In this document: positions 8,908-16,971 of the stretch, one piece after another
How positions within the stretch are numbered: position 1 is the stretch's first letter
Layout: each line of letters starts with the position of its first letter
NCBI GenBank assembly: GCA_021808405.1
Contig: JAKBBQ010000003.1
Span: 1-40,395 of the forward strand
DNA length: 40,395 bases
Origin: Pseudomonadota bacterium
Lineage (GTDB): Bacteria; Pseudomonadota; Gammaproteobacteria; Burkholderiales; Burkholderiaceae_C
Reading direction: 5' to 3'
Position numbers and translations under genes: made by a program
The notes under the pieces: model-generated
The model's database searches: none
Told to the model about the DNA's origin: nothing
Seen by the model: the letters and a program-made list of their open reading frames with translations, nothing else

Positions 8908-10058
8908 GCGCAGCCGAGTCGCCGCTGGTCGTGCACATCATCGACGAGCTGCCGCGCGACGGCGCGGAGATGCTGCTGCTCGACCTGCTGCGACTGCGCC
9001 ATCCCCAGCTGCGCTACGCGGTCGTGTGCCTGATCCGCGGCGGCGCGCTGCAGCCGGAGTTCGAGCGCATCGGCGTGCCGGTGACGGTATTCGGCAGGCG
9101 CGGCCGCTACGACCCCCTGCTGGTGCTGCGCCTGGCGCGCTGGCTGCGTCGGCAGCGTGCCAGCGTGGTGCACACCCACCTGTTCACCGCCGACAGCTAC
9201 GGGCGCCTGGCCGCCCGCCTGGCCGGCGTGCCGGCGATCTTCTCCACCGTGCACAGCATCGCGCCCACCGGGGCCGGCCGCGCGCGCGCCCTGGTGTCGC
9301 GGGTGCTCGCGCGACTGAGCACCGCCGTGGTCGGCTGCAGCGAGGAGGTGGCGCAGACCCTGGTCCGGCGCGACGGCCTCGACGCCGAGCGCGTGCATGC
9401 CATCCCCAACGGAATCGACCTGCTGCGCTTCGGCGAGGCCAGCGGCGACGGCGTGCGCGAGGAGTTCGGCCTCGATGCCCGGCGCCGGCTGATCGGCGTG
9501 GTGGGGCGGCTGCATCCGCCGAAGGGCCACGAGGACCTGCTGCTCGCGCTGGCCCGCCTGGACCCCGGGTTGCGCCGCGACCTCAGCTGCCTGGTGGTCG
9601 GCGCAGGCGTGCTCGAGGCGGCGCTGCGCCAGCGCGTCGCCGAACTCGGGCTGCAGGACTGCGTGATCTTCACCGGCCTGCGCACCGACGTGCCGCGCCT
9701 GGTCGCCGCGCTCGACGTGTTCGCCATGCCTTCGCACTGGGAAGGCCTGCCGATCGCGCTGCTGGAGGCGATGGCCGCGTCGCGCCCGGTGCTGTGCACC
9801 CGCGTCGGCGGCATCCCCGACGTCGTGCAGCACGGCGACAACGGCCTGCTGGTCGAGTCGGGGGACGTCGACGGGCTGCGCGGGGGGATCGAGCGGCTGC
9901 TGCGCGATCCGCAACTGGCGGCGCGACTGGCGGCGCGGGCGCGGGCCACGGTGATCGAGCGCTTCGACATCACCCGCACCGCCGGCGCGTACAACCGGCT
10001 GCATTGCCGCGCGATCGGCTGGACCGTGGTCGATTCCGCCGCGGAGCCCTCGTCATGA
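8904..10058 (+). CDS. GT4 family glycosyltransferase
   Basis: This 384-residue GT-B enzyme opens with VVHIIDELPRDGAEMLLLDLL, then HTHLFTADSYGRLAARLAGVP, typical of EPS GT4 enzymes. The donor domain has IGVVGRLHPPKGHEDLLLA, then MPSHWEGLPIALLEAMAASRP with the E-x7-E motif, then TRVGGIPDVVQHG. The start is a GTG at 8904, fixed by a near-perfect AGGAGG at 8891-8896 and by the four-base overlap with the previous stop. Its TGA overlaps the ATG of the deacetylase gene at 10055. It is the third GT4 of this operon, which suggests a repeat unit of at least four sugars once the initiating transferase is counted; that count is inference. Confidence 0.88.
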   Translation: MSAAESPLVVHIIDELPRDGAEMLLLDLLRLRHPQLRYAVVCLIRGGALQPEFERIGVPVTVFGRRGRYDPLLVLRLARWLRRQRASVVHTHLFTADSYGRLAARLAGVPAIFSTVHSIAPTGAGRARALVSRVLARLSTAVVGCSEEVAQTLVRRDGLDAERVHAIPNGIDLLRFGEASGDGVREEFGLDARRRLIGVVGRLHPPKGHEDLLLALARLDPGLRRDLSCLVVGAGVLEAALRQRVAELGLQDCVIFTGLRTDVPRLVAALDVFAMPSHWEGLPIALLEAMAASRPVLCTRVGGIPDVVQHGDNGLLVESGDVDGLRGGIERLLRDPQLAARLAARARATVIERFDITRTAGAYNRLHCRAIGWTVVDSAAEPSS

Positions 10059-10891
10059 GCGCGTCGCCGCGCCTGCTGCTGGCCGCTGCCTGCTGGCCCG
10101 CCACCCGCCTCGCCGAGGCGGCGCGCCCCGGATTGCGGGTCCTGATGTACCACCGCGTGGCGCGACTCGAAGCCTACGACCAGCTGACCGTGACGCCCGA
10201 GCGCTTCGAGCAGCAGATGCGGCTGCTCGCCGGGCGCCGCAAGGTGGTGGGACTGGTCGACGGCCTGCGCGCGCTGCGCGCGGGTACGCTGAGCGGGCCG
10301 GCGGTCGCGGTCACCTTCGACGACGGCTACCTCGACAACCTGGTCGAGGCCGCGCCGATCCTGCAACGCCATGGCATCGCCGCGACGGTGTTCGTGACCA
10401 CGCGCTTTTGCGACCAGACTGCCGCGCATCCGCGCTATGCGCCAGGCGGACCGAGGCTGCACCTCGACTGGGACGAGGTGTCCCGCCTGGCCTCGCTGCC
10501 CGGCCTGGAGATCGGGTCGCATACCCTCAGCCATCCCTACCTGCCCCGGCTGTCCGATGCCCAGGCGAGGCAGGAGATCGAGGCCAGCCGCCAGTGCATC
10601 GGCGAGCGCATCGGGCGCGAGGTGCGGGCGTTGTGCTATCCGTCGGGCGACGTGGGCGAGCGCGAGGCGCGAATGGCCCGCGAGGCCGGTTACGAGGCCG
10701 CGGTCAGCGTCAGCCCCGGGCTCAACCGGACGGGCTTCGACCCCATGCTGGTCCGCCGCACCGAGGTCACGCAGCGCGACGACGAACGCGCCTTCGCCCT
10801 CAAGCTCGACGGGGCCTTCGACCCGCTGCACCGCATCCTCCATGCCCGCCGGCGCCGACGCTTCGAGCGCGAGCGCCTGGCGGAGCGTTGA
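10055..10891 (+). CDS. polysaccharide deacetylase (NodB/CE4 domain)
   Basis: The 278-residue protein has the CE4 fold. The VTFDDGY motif supplies the two aspartates (one metal ligand, one base), IGSHTLSHPYL supplies the metal-binding histidines, and LCYPSGD is the third motif. No cleavable signal is obvious: the short hydrophobic start (LLLAAACWPATRLAEAA) may be a weak anchor. CE4 enzymes remove N- or O-acetyl groups from polysaccharides or lipid-linked sugars, here presumably from HexNAc residues of the EPS. It is the last gene of the plus-strand run and converges on the Wzy-like gene 57 bases away. A second CE4 gene lies on the opposite strand at 12423-13208. Confidence 0.85.
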   Translation: MSASPRLLLAAACWPATRLAEAARPGLRVLMYHRVARLEAYDQLTVTPERFEQQMRLLAGRRKVVGLVDGLRALRAGTLSGPAVAVTFDDGYLDNLVEAAPILQRHGIAATVFVTTRFCDQTAAHPRYAPGGPRLHLDWDEVSRLASLPGLEIGSHTLSHPYLPRLSDAQARQEIEASRQCIGERIGREVRALCYPSGDVGEREARMAREAGYEAAVSVSPGLNRTGFDPMLVRRTEVTQRDDERAFALKLDGAFDPLHRILHARRRRRFERERLAER

Positions 10892-10948
10892 GATCCCCGA
10901 GGCGACCGTCCGCGGCCGCGTCGGCGGCGATGCGCTGCCGGCGCGGCT

Positions 10949-12463
10949 TCAGCCGCGGCGTGGCGGGGCGGGGGCCGGCGCGGCGCGAGGCCGGCGCTCC
11001 GGCAACAGCCGAGCCAGCACGGCGACCATCACCCAGAACAATCCGTCGACCGACGAATCGATCATGTGCGTTCCGAACATGTTGACGCCGATCAACCCGG
11101 CGACCATGGTCGCCGCCGACAGTCCTGCGATGCGATCGATGTCGCAACGGTCGCGGTCGGCATACAGGCGCCAGCCCGCCAGCCCCACCGCGAGCACCAG
11201 CCACGCCAGCGCGACGAGTCCGGGGAGCCCCATGTTCGACGCCGCGTAGAGGAACATGTTCTGGTTGTCGGTGGCGCCTCCGGTGACGCCATCGTCGAAG
11301 CCCGAGACATGGCTGGGCACCAGACTGGAAAAGCGGTCGAAACCCTCGCCCAGCAACGGGTGGTCCTTGGCCATCTGGATGGCCGCGCCCCACAGGATCA
11401 GGCGCGAGTCGGCGCTCTTGTCGATGCCGCTGCCGGGAACCCGGTCCTGATAGGTCTGGCCGACGCGAGCCTTCAACGACGTCGGCACCAGCGCGGGAAC
11501 GAACAGGTAGATGCCGGCGAGCACCGCCAGCACGAACACGAAGAAGCGCCGGCTTTTCACGAAGGAGACCCCGAGGCCCTGCATCGCGAAGGCCAGGTAG
11601 GCGCCGCGCGAGAAGCAGCCCAGCAGCACCTTGACCGCGATCAGCACCATCGGCGCCACGCGCAGCGATTTCCAGCGCGGAAAGTAGAAGGCTCCCCAGG
11701 CCAGGAACGGAGCCACCGAGTACACCACCAGCGCCGCGAAGTCGTTGGGCTGGCCCACGGGGCCGAGCAGCCGCGACTTCTCGATGCTGCTCAGGCCGCG
11801 GGTCCCCCACCACTCGTGGATTCCGTAGAGGTAGACCAGGGTGGCCGAGAACATCATGTACACCAGGATCCTGCGCGCGCTGTTGCGGTCGCGGATCATG
11901 TTGACGAACAGGAAGAAGATGATGAACTGGTCGAGGAAGGTCCGCAGGATCTGCAGGTACTTCCAGAAAAAGGGCTGCAGGCCCAGCGCCGCGATCGCGG
12001 TGAGCACCGACACCAGGCTCAGCCCCAGCCAGATTCCCGCCACTCGCGTGAAGGGATGGCGACGCAGCAGCGGCTGGCGCCTGCGCACGCTCTCGCTGAA
12101 CCAGGCGAACACCAGCGCCAGTTCGAGCAGGTTGGTGCCATTCAAGCCGGGAGCCAGGCGGGCCGCATAGAGCCTGCTCAGCGGCAGGTACACCACCGTC
12201 AGCGCCAGCAGGGTTTCCGGGCCGTTGCGCAGGTCGGCCAGCACGATCAGGCCGAGCACCACCGCGAAGCCGTACAGCCCCAGATGTCCGAGTTGCAGGT
12301 GCAGGCCGTAGAGGGCGACCGCGAACAAGGCCGGCAGCATCAGCAGGCGCAGGCGGGCCCACAGCGGCGCGCCGGCCCAGGCCGGCTGGCGCAGCGTTCC
12401 GTCGGCCTGTCGAACGGCGTCGTCAGGCGCGCAGTCGGGTGTAGAGTCGGTGGTAGCGTTCAT
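10949..12463 (-). CDS. O-antigen ligase / Wzy-like polymerase family protein
   Basis: The 504-residue polytopic protein has about 10-12 membrane segments. A late segment carries the Wzy_C-type region: ILWGAAIQMAKDHPLLGEGF, then TDNQNMFLYAASNMGLPGLVALAW. This family contains both O-antigen ligases and EPS polymerases. Here, in a locus with a flippase, chain-length determinant and export lipoprotein, polymerase is the better guess. The family HN pair appears as QN (DNQNMF). I chose the ATG at 12463, which overlaps the end of the upstream deacetylase gene by 41 bases. It is the last gene of the long minus-strand EPS run. Confidence 0.8.
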   Translation of the reverse strand: MNATTDSTPDCAPDDAVRQADGTLRQPAWAGAPLWARLRLLMLPALFAVALYGLHLQLGHLGLYGFAVVLGLIVLADLRNGPETLLALTVVYLPLSRLYAARLAPGLNGTNLLELALVFAWFSESVRRRQPLLRRHPFTRVAGIWLGLSLVSVLTAIAALGLQPFFWKYLQILRTFLDQFIIFFLFVNMIRDRNSARRILVYMMFSATLVYLYGIHEWWGTRGLSSIEKSRLLGPVGQPNDFAALVVYSVAPFLAWGAFYFPRWKSLRVAPMVLIAVKVLLGCFSRGAYLAFAMQGLGVSFVKSRRFFVFVLAVLAGIYLFVPALVPTSLKARVGQTYQDRVPGSGIDKSADSRLILWGAAIQMAKDHPLLGEGFDRFSSLVPSHVSGFDDGVTGGATDNQNMFLYAASNMGLPGLVALAWLVLAVGLAGWRLYADRDRCDIDRIAGLSAATMVAGLIGVNMFGTHMIDSSVDGLFWVMVAVLARLLPERRPRAAPAPAPPRRG

Positions 12464-13208
12464 GTCCGAGCAGGGCGCGCGCCAGCGCCTTGGCCGCATC
12501 CACTCCGCGGGCCCGCAACAGCGGACCGCTGCGCGCCTGTGCGAGGGCGGTGAATCGTCCCGCGCTCAAGCCGGGGCGCATGGCCAGGCGGGGCAGCAGG
12601 GCCGGCGGGGTCGGGCCGCCGGCGCGCAGCGCCCCCGGGCGCGACCCGTGCAGCCGTTCGAACCCGGCCAGGCGCGCCTGGGCGATGGCCTCGGCATCGG
12701 CGCGCCCGCCGGGAAAGGACATCTGCCGCGGCGCGACGCCCAGCTGCCGAGCCAGGATCGCATGCGAGGAGTCCAGTTCCTCGCGCAGCTGCGCCGCCGG
12801 CAACCCGGCGAGGAAGCGATGGGTGTGGCCGTGCGCGCCGATGCGCATGCCCTGCGCGGCCAGCTCGCGCACCTGCTGCCAGGAGCAATAGCCCGGGCGC
12901 TGCCCGACAAAGCCGGTGGTGATGAAAAAACACGCCCGCTGGCCGCGCGCCAGCAGCGCCGGCAAGGCCAGCTCGGCGTTGCTGGCGTGCCCGTCGTCGA
13001 AGGTCAGCACGACCCCGCCGCCGGCGGGCAGGCGGCCATGCAGCACCTCGGGGTCGAGCACCGGCACCCCCGCGCGCGCCAGGGCGTCGAGCTGGCCTTC
13101 GAATTCGTCCAGCGGCAAGGTGTAGGGGCGCTCGGCGGGATCGATGTCGCGCAGCCCCGCGGCGTCGCGCACCAGCCCGTGGTACATCAGGATGGCCACC
13201 CGGCTCAC
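12423..13208 (-). CDS. polysaccharide deacetylase (CE4 domain)
   Basis: The 261-residue protein begins VSRVAILMYHGLV and carries the CE4 motifs LTFDDGH (catalytic and metal-binding Asp), IGAHGHTHRFL (metal His pair) and MSFPGG. The GTG start at 13208 has GGGAGAAG upstream and overlaps the stop of the GT2 gene as GTGA, so it is translationally coupled. An open extension upstream of the GTG is the shadow of that GT2 gene. No signal peptide is visible, so it may act on lipid-linked intermediates in the cytoplasm. It differs from the deacetylase at 10055-10891 outside the catalytic motifs, so the two may act on different sugars or at different steps. Confidence 0.85.
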   Translation of the reverse strand: MSRVAILMYHGLVRDAAGLRDIDPAERPYTLPLDEFEGQLDALARAGVPVLDPEVLHGRLPAGGGVVLTFDDGHASNAELALPALLARGQRACFFITTGFVGQRPGYCSWQQVRELAAQGMRIGAHGHTHRFLAGLPAAQLREELDSSHAILARQLGVAPRQMSFPGGRADAEAIAQARLAGFERLHGSRPGALRAGGPTPPALLPRLAMRPGLSAGRFTALAQARSGPLLRARGVDAAKALARALLGHERYHRLYTRLRA

Positions 13209-14338
13209 GTCGTCTTCTCCCAGCGCGCATCGACGCGCCCCGAAACGAAACGCAGCAGAGCCAGCACCGCGGCCAGGTTCATGTCGCAGAACACCTGCGC
13301 GAAACCCACCAGCCTGCTGCGTCGGGTCGGTGGCCAGCAACTGCCGGCCAGCGCCAGCGCGTAGAAGGCCAGTTGCACGACCAGCGCGGCCAGCATCAGC
13401 GGGCCGGCGGCGACCGCGCTGGCCACCAGGCAACCCGCCAGCGCATAGGGCACCAGCAGGCGCAGCACCTTGTGCGAGACGAACTGGAACCACACCGGGT
13501 TGCTCCAGGGCAGGAACAGCCAGGGAAGGGCGGCGAAACTCTGGAAATTCCCGCTGAGGGTGCGGATCTTGCGCTTGCGTTCGGCGAGCGCGTCCTCCTG
13601 TACGCCGTCCCAGACATGGGCCCCGTCCTCCAGCAGCGCGCGCTTGCCCAGGCGCACCACCTGCATCGGGATCTCGAAGTCGTCCAGGATCGTCCCGTCG
13701 CGCAGCGGTGTCCAGTCCTCGCGGCGGATCGCATACAGCGCTCCGGTGGCCCCGACCGTCGAATGCAGGCGACTCTCGTTGCGGCGTATCCATTTCTCGT
13801 AGCGCCAGTACAGCCCGATGCTGCGACCGGCCTGGGTGCGCCCGGGGCGCTGCACCAATTCGCCGCTGACCACGCCGACCCCGGGCTGCAGCAGCCGGCC
13901 GACGATGCGCCTCACGGCATCCGGCGCGAGCTGCTGGCGCACGTCGCAGAACACGACGAAACCGGTCGCGACCTCGTGCATCGCGCGGTTCAGCGCATGC
14001 GCCTTGCCGCGGCGCGGCGCATAGCCGATGGCGCGCACCCCCGGCTCGGCGGCGACGACCTCGGCGGTGGCGTCGCTGGAACCATCGGAAACCACCAGCA
14101 CCCGCAGCCTGTCGGCCGGATAGTCGAGTTCGCGCAGGTTGCGGATTTTCGACGGCAGGCGGGACGCCTCGTTGTGCGCGGCGATGACCACGGTCACTTC
14201 AGGCAGTTGCGCATCACCCGGCTCGGCGGCCGGGGCGGGGCGCCGCAAGCGCGCCAGCGCGGCCACCAGCAGCGGGTAACCGGCGTAGGTGTAGAGCACC
14301 ACGCCGGCGCTGCCCCAGAACCAGGCCTGCGCGCTCAC
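13205..14338 (-). CDS. GT2 family glycosyltransferase, membrane-bound
   Basis: The 377-residue protein has an N-terminal membrane segment (about residues 5-28), a GT-A catalytic domain and two or three C-terminal membrane segments (about 290-370). The GT2 motifs are VTVVIAAHNEASRLPSKIRNL, VVSDGSSDAT, FVVFCDVRQ (DxD-like), TGALYAIRRED and DDFEIPMQV. KRKIRTLSGNFQ stands where processive enzymes have Q/RxxRW. It likely adds a sugar using a UDP or GDP donor at the membrane. The start is a GTG at 14338 without a strong ribosome site; it lies 45 bases after the kinase gene, and its own stop overlaps the deacetylase start. Confidence 0.85.
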   Translation of the reverse strand: MSAQAWFWGSAGVVLYTYAGYPLLVAALARLRRPAPAAEPGDAQLPEVTVVIAAHNEASRLPSKIRNLRELDYPADRLRVLVVSDGSSDATAEVVAAEPGVRAIGYAPRRGKAHALNRAMHEVATGFVVFCDVRQQLAPDAVRRIVGRLLQPGVGVVSGELVQRPGRTQAGRSIGLYWRYEKWIRRNESRLHSTVGATGALYAIRREDWTPLRDGTILDDFEIPMQVVRLGKRALLEDGAHVWDGVQEDALAERKRKIRTLSGNFQSFAALPWLFLPWSNPVWFQFVSHKVLRLLVPYALAGCLVASAVAAGPLMLAALVVQLAFYALALAGSCWPPTRRSRLVGFAQVFCDMNLAAVLALLRFVSGRVDARWEKTT

Positions 14339-14383
14339 GCGGGGGGCGCGCGGCGGGCGCGGGCCGCGGGTCGCCGCGCCGGC

Positions 14384-15280
14384 TCAGTAGGCGTAGTAGC
14401 CATAAGCCGACGACTCGGGCGGGGTGCGCGACTGGTTGAGCAGGGTCATCACCAGCGGGCAGTCCTCGAGCAGGCTCAGCGCGTGCTGCACCGTTCCCTG
14501 CCGCGTGCTTCCCGCATGCACCACCAGCACCACCTGCCCCATCTGCGGCGCCAGCACGCGCGCCTCGGCGGCGTGCAGCAGCGGCGGCGCGTCGAACACG
14601 ACCATGCGCTGCTCGGCATGCGCCGCCAGGCGGGCCAGCAGGGCCTGCATCGCCGCGCTGCCGAAGATCTCGGTGGCCAGTTCGTGCTGCGTGCCGGCCG
14701 GCAGGAAGCTGAGCTTGTCGACGTTGGTGGCCAATTCGACCTCGGACAGCTCCAGCCCCGGGTCGAGCAACAGGTCGAGCAGGCCGCGCCGACCCTCGCC
14801 CACCCCCAGCCGCTTGGCGGCAGCCATGCGCGTGCTGTCGGCATCGACCAGCAGCACGTTGTGCCCGAGTTCCATCGCCATGCTCACGGCCAGGTTCACC
14901 GCGGTGAAGGTCTTGCCCTCGCCCGGCAGGCTGCTGGTGATCATCACCAGGTTGCCGCGATCCACCGGCTGGCGCGACTTGCCGCCCACCGCGTTGCCCA
15001 GCAGCGGTCGCTTGATGCTGCGCAGTTCATCCATCAGCCGGGAGCGCGCGGCGCCGGGCACCAGGTAGCCCGCGGCGGCGAGCCCGGCCAGATCGATTTC
15101 CACGCTGTGCCGCGGCTCCAGCAGCGCGGGCGGCCGCGCCGCCACCTCCTGCAGCGCCCCGGCCAGCGCCGCCGGCTGCTCGCCGGCCGACGCGGCCGCA
15201 GCGGGGTCGCTCCACGGAACCTCGACACCGGCAAGGCGCAATTGCTCGAGCCGTTTACTCGCCTGTTCGATGATGCTCAC
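14384..15280 (-). CDS. XrtA/PEP-CTERM-type tyrosine autokinase (CpsD/CapB-like)
   Basis: This 298-residue BY-kinase begins SIIEQASKRLEQLRLAG, the opening typical of the kinase of exosortase-type EPS loci. The P-loop SSLPGEGKT lies at about 116-124, Walker A' VLLVDAD at 142-148, and Walker B MVVFDAPPLL near 225-235. The C-terminal tyrosine cluster YGYYAY (293-298) is the expected autophosphorylation tail. With the separate chain-length protein just upstream it should form a two-part Wzc-type copolymerase controlling chain length. The start is GTG at 15280, with TGAAGG upstream overlapping the previous stop. In the A' motif, the residues after DAD are STR. Confidence 0.88.
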   Translation of the reverse strand: MSIIEQASKRLEQLRLAGVEVPWSDPAAAASAGEQPAALAGALQEVAARPPALLEPRHSVEIDLAGLAAAGYLVPGAARSRLMDELRSIKRPLLGNAVGGKSRQPVDRGNLVMITSSLPGEGKTFTAVNLAVSMAMELGHNVLLVDADSTRMAAAKRLGVGEGRRGLLDLLLDPGLELSEVELATNVDKLSFLPAGTQHELATEIFGSAAMQALLARLAAHAEQRMVVFDAPPLLHAAEARVLAPQMGQVVLVVHAGSTRQGTVQHALSLLEDCPLVMTLLNQSRTPPESSAYGYYAY

Positions 15281-15290
15281 GTTGCGGCCT

Positions 15291-16847
15291 TCAATGGTTC
15301 AGGTACAGGATGTTCGCCAGCACCCAGACCGCGAAGCCGACGACCAGCAGCGCGCTGGCTGCCAGGAACATGCGCCGTTGCGAGTGCTCGCGCGACAGGC
15401 TCGCCGGCGTGTGCACCAGGGTGATCGAGCCCAGCACGGTGCGCTGCGTGTCCTCGCGCAGCTGCCGCGAGGTGCGGTAGGTGGGAAACAGCATCACCAG
15501 CGCGTAGGAGGTCGCCACGCCCAGTGCCACCGCGAGCACCAGCACCAGCGCGATGAGGAAGGTGCGGCGAGGGAACAACGCGGTCGGCCCCAGGCGCGGC
15601 GGATCGACGACCCGGAAGTAGTCCTGGCTGCGGCTCTGGTCCTGGTTGCGCGAAAGCATCGCCGACTCGCGGCGCTGCACCAGCTTCTGGTAGCTGTCGC
15701 TGATCACCCCGTAGTCCCGGTTGAGCTGGGCATACTGCTCGTCCAGCCCGGGCATCTTGCGCTGCTGCTCGCCCAAGTGCTGCAGCCGCGCGCGCACATC
15801 GGCGACCTGCGACTGCAGCGCGGCGACGTTGGCGGCGGCCTGCGCCAGGCTGATGCGCAACTGCTGGTAGACCGGATTGGTGGCCTGGGAGTAGCTGGGC
15901 TGCGCGGGAGCCGCCGCGGGGCCGGCCTGCTGCTCGCGCTGCCGCTGGGCCTCCAGGCGGGCCAGCGCCTGGCGGGTCGCGATGACGTCCGGATAGGCGT
16001 CGGTGTAGCGCTGCAACAGGTCGTCCAGGTGCTTGCGCTGCTGGGCGATGCGCAGGTCGATCGCGCTGGGCGCCGCAGCCAGGACGCCGCCAGGCATCAG
16101 CGAGGGAGCCAGCGTGGGGTGTACCTGGCCGAGCTGGCCCTGCAATGCGTCGCGCGCGCTCACCGCCGCGGTGAGCTGGCCCTGCAGGGTGATCAGCTGC
16201 CCCTGCAGCTGCGACTCCATGGCGTTGTAGTCCATCGGCCCGCGTACCGAATACTCGGGATGAGCGGTGCGAAACGCCGTCAGGCGGTTCTCGATGTCCT
16301 GCAGCTTGGTCTTGTACAGAGCGATCTGGCTGTCGATGAACCGCAGCGCCTGGCTCGAATCGCGCTCGTTGTTGGCCACGCCCCTGTGCACGAACACGTC
16401 GATCAGCGTGCGCACGACCCCCAGGGTCTTGCGGGGGTCGGTGCCGATGTAGCTGATCTGGTAGATGTTGTCGCGGCCGTTGATCTTGAACTCGATGCTG
16501 GTGGACAGCCGCTGGATCAGCAGCCGGCGTTGCAGCGCGCTGGCGCCGGCTGGCAGCAGATGGTCGCGCTCGATCACCGCCTCCAGGGTCGCCGGCGACA
16601 GCATGGTGCGCGCCAGCATGGTCACCTGCTGCCCCACGTCGGGTTGCACGGCCAGCCCCTGCAGCAGCGGCCGCAGGGTGCTCTGGGTGTCGACGTAGAC
16701 GGTCGCGCTGGCCATGTAGCGCTCCTTGTAGGCGAGCACGCCGACGGCGCCCAGCAGCGCGAACACCCAGGCGACGGCCAGGCCCCACCAGCGCTTTTCC
16801 CACATCGCCGGCAGCAGGTTGAACAGCGGAGCAAGCAGATCGTTCAT
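15291..16847 (-). CDS. polysaccharide chain-length determinant protein (Wzz-like, XrtA type)
   Basis: The 518-residue protein has a first membrane segment at about residues 18-40 (WWGLAVAWVFALLGAVGVLAY), a long periplasmic region with coiled-coil character (about 170-400, many Gln/Ala/Leu/Arg), and a second segment near 425-445. A third hydrophobic stretch ends the protein (LAASALLVVGFAVWVLANILY). This architecture and the motif YMASATVYVDTQSTLRPLL match the chain-length determinants of XrtA-type EPS loci. There is no kinase domain, which is supplied by the next gene ten bases downstream. The start is the ATG at 16847. A gap of 124 bases separates it from the ATPase gene upstream. Confidence 0.88.
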   Translation of the reverse strand: MNDLLAPLFNLLPAMWEKRWWGLAVAWVFALLGAVGVLAYKERYMASATVYVDTQSTLRPLLQGLAVQPDVGQQVTMLARTMLSPATLEAVIERDHLLPAGASALQRRLLIQRLSTSIEFKINGRDNIYQISYIGTDPRKTLGVVRTLIDVFVHRGVANNERDSSQALRFIDSQIALYKTKLQDIENRLTAFRTAHPEYSVRGPMDYNAMESQLQGQLITLQGQLTAAVSARDALQGQLGQVHPTLAPSLMPGGVLAAAPSAIDLRIAQQRKHLDDLLQRYTDAYPDVIATRQALARLEAQRQREQQAGPAAAPAQPSYSQATNPVYQQLRISLAQAAANVAALQSQVADVRARLQHLGEQQRKMPGLDEQYAQLNRDYGVISDSYQKLVQRRESAMLSRNQDQSRSQDYFRVVDPPRLGPTALFPRRTFLIALVLVLAVALGVATSYALVMLFPTYRTSRQLREDTQRTVLGSITLVHTPASLSREHSQRRMFLAASALLVVGFAVWVLANILYLNH

Positions 16848-16971
16848 CGCGGATGCATCGGGTATGCGCAGGCGGGCGGCGCGGGCTTGAGGATCGGGCC
16901 AGCGCTCCGGCCCGGCCTGGCGGCCAGACGGGTGTGGCAGCGAATGAGTCGGCGGTCGCGCGGGGTTCGGC

